This document shows positions 5,731-6,747 of a stretch of DNA of 6,747 bases, in pieces. This stretch comes from an uncultured Selenomonas sp. (GTDB lineage Bacteria > Bacillota > Negativicutes > Selenomonadales > Selenomonadaceae). The position numbers and the translations under genes are program-made. The stretch covers positions 1 through 6,747 of the forward strand of contig CAMURM010000083.1 in NCBI GenBank assembly GCA_947097535.1, read 5' to 3'. The notes under the pieces were generated by a model, which saw nothing but the letters and a program-made list of their open reading frames with translations, did not search any database and had not been told where the DNA came from. Every line of letters starts with the position of its first letter. Position 1 is the stretch's first letter.

Positions 5731-6747
5731 TGGGCGAGACTTTCGGGAAATTCGAGAAATACGCAGGAATTTTCCATGCCGTGCCGACGCCCGCCTACGT
5801 CGTCATGGAGGAGCTTCTGCACAGGAATCTCGCCGTGCTGCGCGACTTGCAGCAGGAGACGGGCGCACATGTGCTTCTGGCACAGAAGGCGTTTTCGATG
5901 TTCCGCTTCTATCCGCTCATTGCCGAATACCTCGCAGGTGCGGCGGCGAGCGGCCTCTTTGAAGCGCGTCTCGCATACGAGGAGATGAGGGGCAAGGAGA
6001 ACCACGTCTTTTCGCCGGCGTTCAAGGAGGCGGACATGGCGGAGATCGTCAAGATCGCCGACCACATCGTGTTCAACTCCTTCGCTCAGTGGGAGAAGTA
6101 CGGCGAGTTTGCCTTGAAGCACGGCTGTGCGTGCGGTCTGCGCATCAACCCCGAGCATTCGACGCAGGAGCACGCGATCTACGACCCATGCTCGGCCGGT
6201 TCGCGTCTCGGCGTCAAGCGCGGTGATTTTCGCCCCGACAAGATGGAAGGGCTGACGGGGCTGCACTTTCATACGCTTTGCGAGCAGGGTGCGGAGCCGC
6301 TGGCGGAGACGCTCGAAGCCGTCGAGGAGAAGTTTGGCGCATGGCTGCCGCAGATGGAGTGGATCAACTTCGGCGGCGGACACCATATCACGCGCGAGGG
6401 CTACGACATCGACCTGCTGAAACAGTGCATTGCGCGCATGCAAACGAAATACGGACTCAAGGTCTATATCGAGCCGGGCGAGGCGATCGCGCTCGATGCG
6501 GGATTCCTCGTCGCCGAGGTACTGGAAATCGTTGAAAACGATACGCCTGTCGCCATCCTCGACACGTCGGCGGCGTGCCACATGCCCGACGTCATCGAGA
6601 TGCCGTACCGTCCGCCCGTCTTGGGGGCGGGCGAGGCCGGGGAGAAGTCCTTCACTTATACCTTTGCGGGACCGACGTGCCTTGCGGGCGATACGATCGG
6701 CACATACTCGTTTGATGTGCCGCTTGCCGTCGGCAGCCGCGTCGTCT
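5730..6747 (+). CDS. nspC: Carboxynorspermidine/carboxyspermidine decarboxylase (partial, 3' end outside window)
   Basis: This fold-type III (alanine racemase-like) PLP decarboxylase removes the carboxyl group of carboxyspermidine to give spermidine. The frame is open for 339 codons to the right edge; family members have roughly 365-385 residues, so only the last few dozen are missing. PLP lysine is Lys53 in LLAQKAFSMF. Other signs are INPEHS (139-144), LHFHTLCE (178-185) with His181 expected to stack on PLP, the phosphate-binding NFGGGHH (213-219), and EPGEAI (248-253). DTSAACHMPD (278-287) and GPTCLAGD (314-321) follow; Cys317 sits where ornithine decarboxylase has its catalytic cysteine. 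The ATG at 5730 overlaps the preceding stop, with a weak GGAG 11 bases upstream (5715-5718). An in-frame TTG directly before it (5727) is a less likely start. The one-base overlap implies coupled translation with the dehydrogenase that makes its substrate. Confidence 0.95.
   Translation, partial: MGETFGKFEKYAGIFHAVPTPAYVVMEELLHRNLAVLRDLQQETGAHVLLAQKAFSMFRFYPLIAEYLAGAAASGLFEARLAYEEMRGKENHVFSPAFKEADMAEIVKIADHIVFNSFAQWEKYGEFALKHGCACGLRINPEHSTQEHAIYDPCSAGSRLGVKRGDFRPDKMEGLTGLHFHTLCEQGAEPLAETLEAVEEKFGAWLPQMEWINFGGGHHITREGYDIDLLKQCIARMQTKYGLKVYIEPGEAIALDAGFLVAEVLEIVENDTPVAILDTSAACHMPDVIEMPYRPPVLGAGEAGEKSFTYTFAGPTCLAGDTIGTYSFDVPLAVGSRVV

Overview
The window is one plus-strand gene cluster for polyamine synthesis, preceded by the 3' end of an unrelated gene. 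By eye the cluster is GC-rich (roughly high-50s percent) and the first 450 bases are clearly AT-richer. The protein mix is Gram-negative-like S-adenosylmethionine decarboxylase plus Bacillus-like arginine decarboxylase and agmatinase. Together with UUG starts, strong AGGAGG-type ribosome sites and an Rpn-type nuclease tail, this suggests a Negativicutes bacterium (Selenomonas or a relative). That placement is inference only.

Layout. 2-322: C-terminal tail of an Rpn/PD-(D/E)XK transposase-like protein, cut by the window edge, with a GKAE repeat. 323-480: non-coding leader with a near-consensus sigma70 promoter (352-380), then a long hairpin and T-run (411-450) lying between that promoter and the first polyamine gene. 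481-1254: speD. 1299-2768: Orn/Lys/Arg decarboxylase, most likely arginine decarboxylase (speA). 2765-3619: speE. 3606-4487: agmatinase (speB). 4531-5730: carboxy(nor)spermidine synthase of the saccharopine dehydrogenase-like family. 5730-6747: carboxynorspermidine decarboxylase (nspC), running off the right edge. The largest gap within the cluster is 44 bases, and three of the five junctions overlap.

How the genes fit together. SpeA makes agmatine from arginine and SpeB hydrolyses it to putrescine. SpeD decarboxylates S-adenosylmethionine, and SpeE transfers the aminopropyl group to putrescine to give spermidine. The last two genes encode the other known bacterial route: putrescine plus aspartate semialdehyde gives carboxyspermidine, which is decarboxylated to spermidine. 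One apparent transcription unit thus carries two mechanistically independent spermidine routes fed by the same putrescine supply. This is the most notable feature of the window, followed by the possible attenuator in front of speD.
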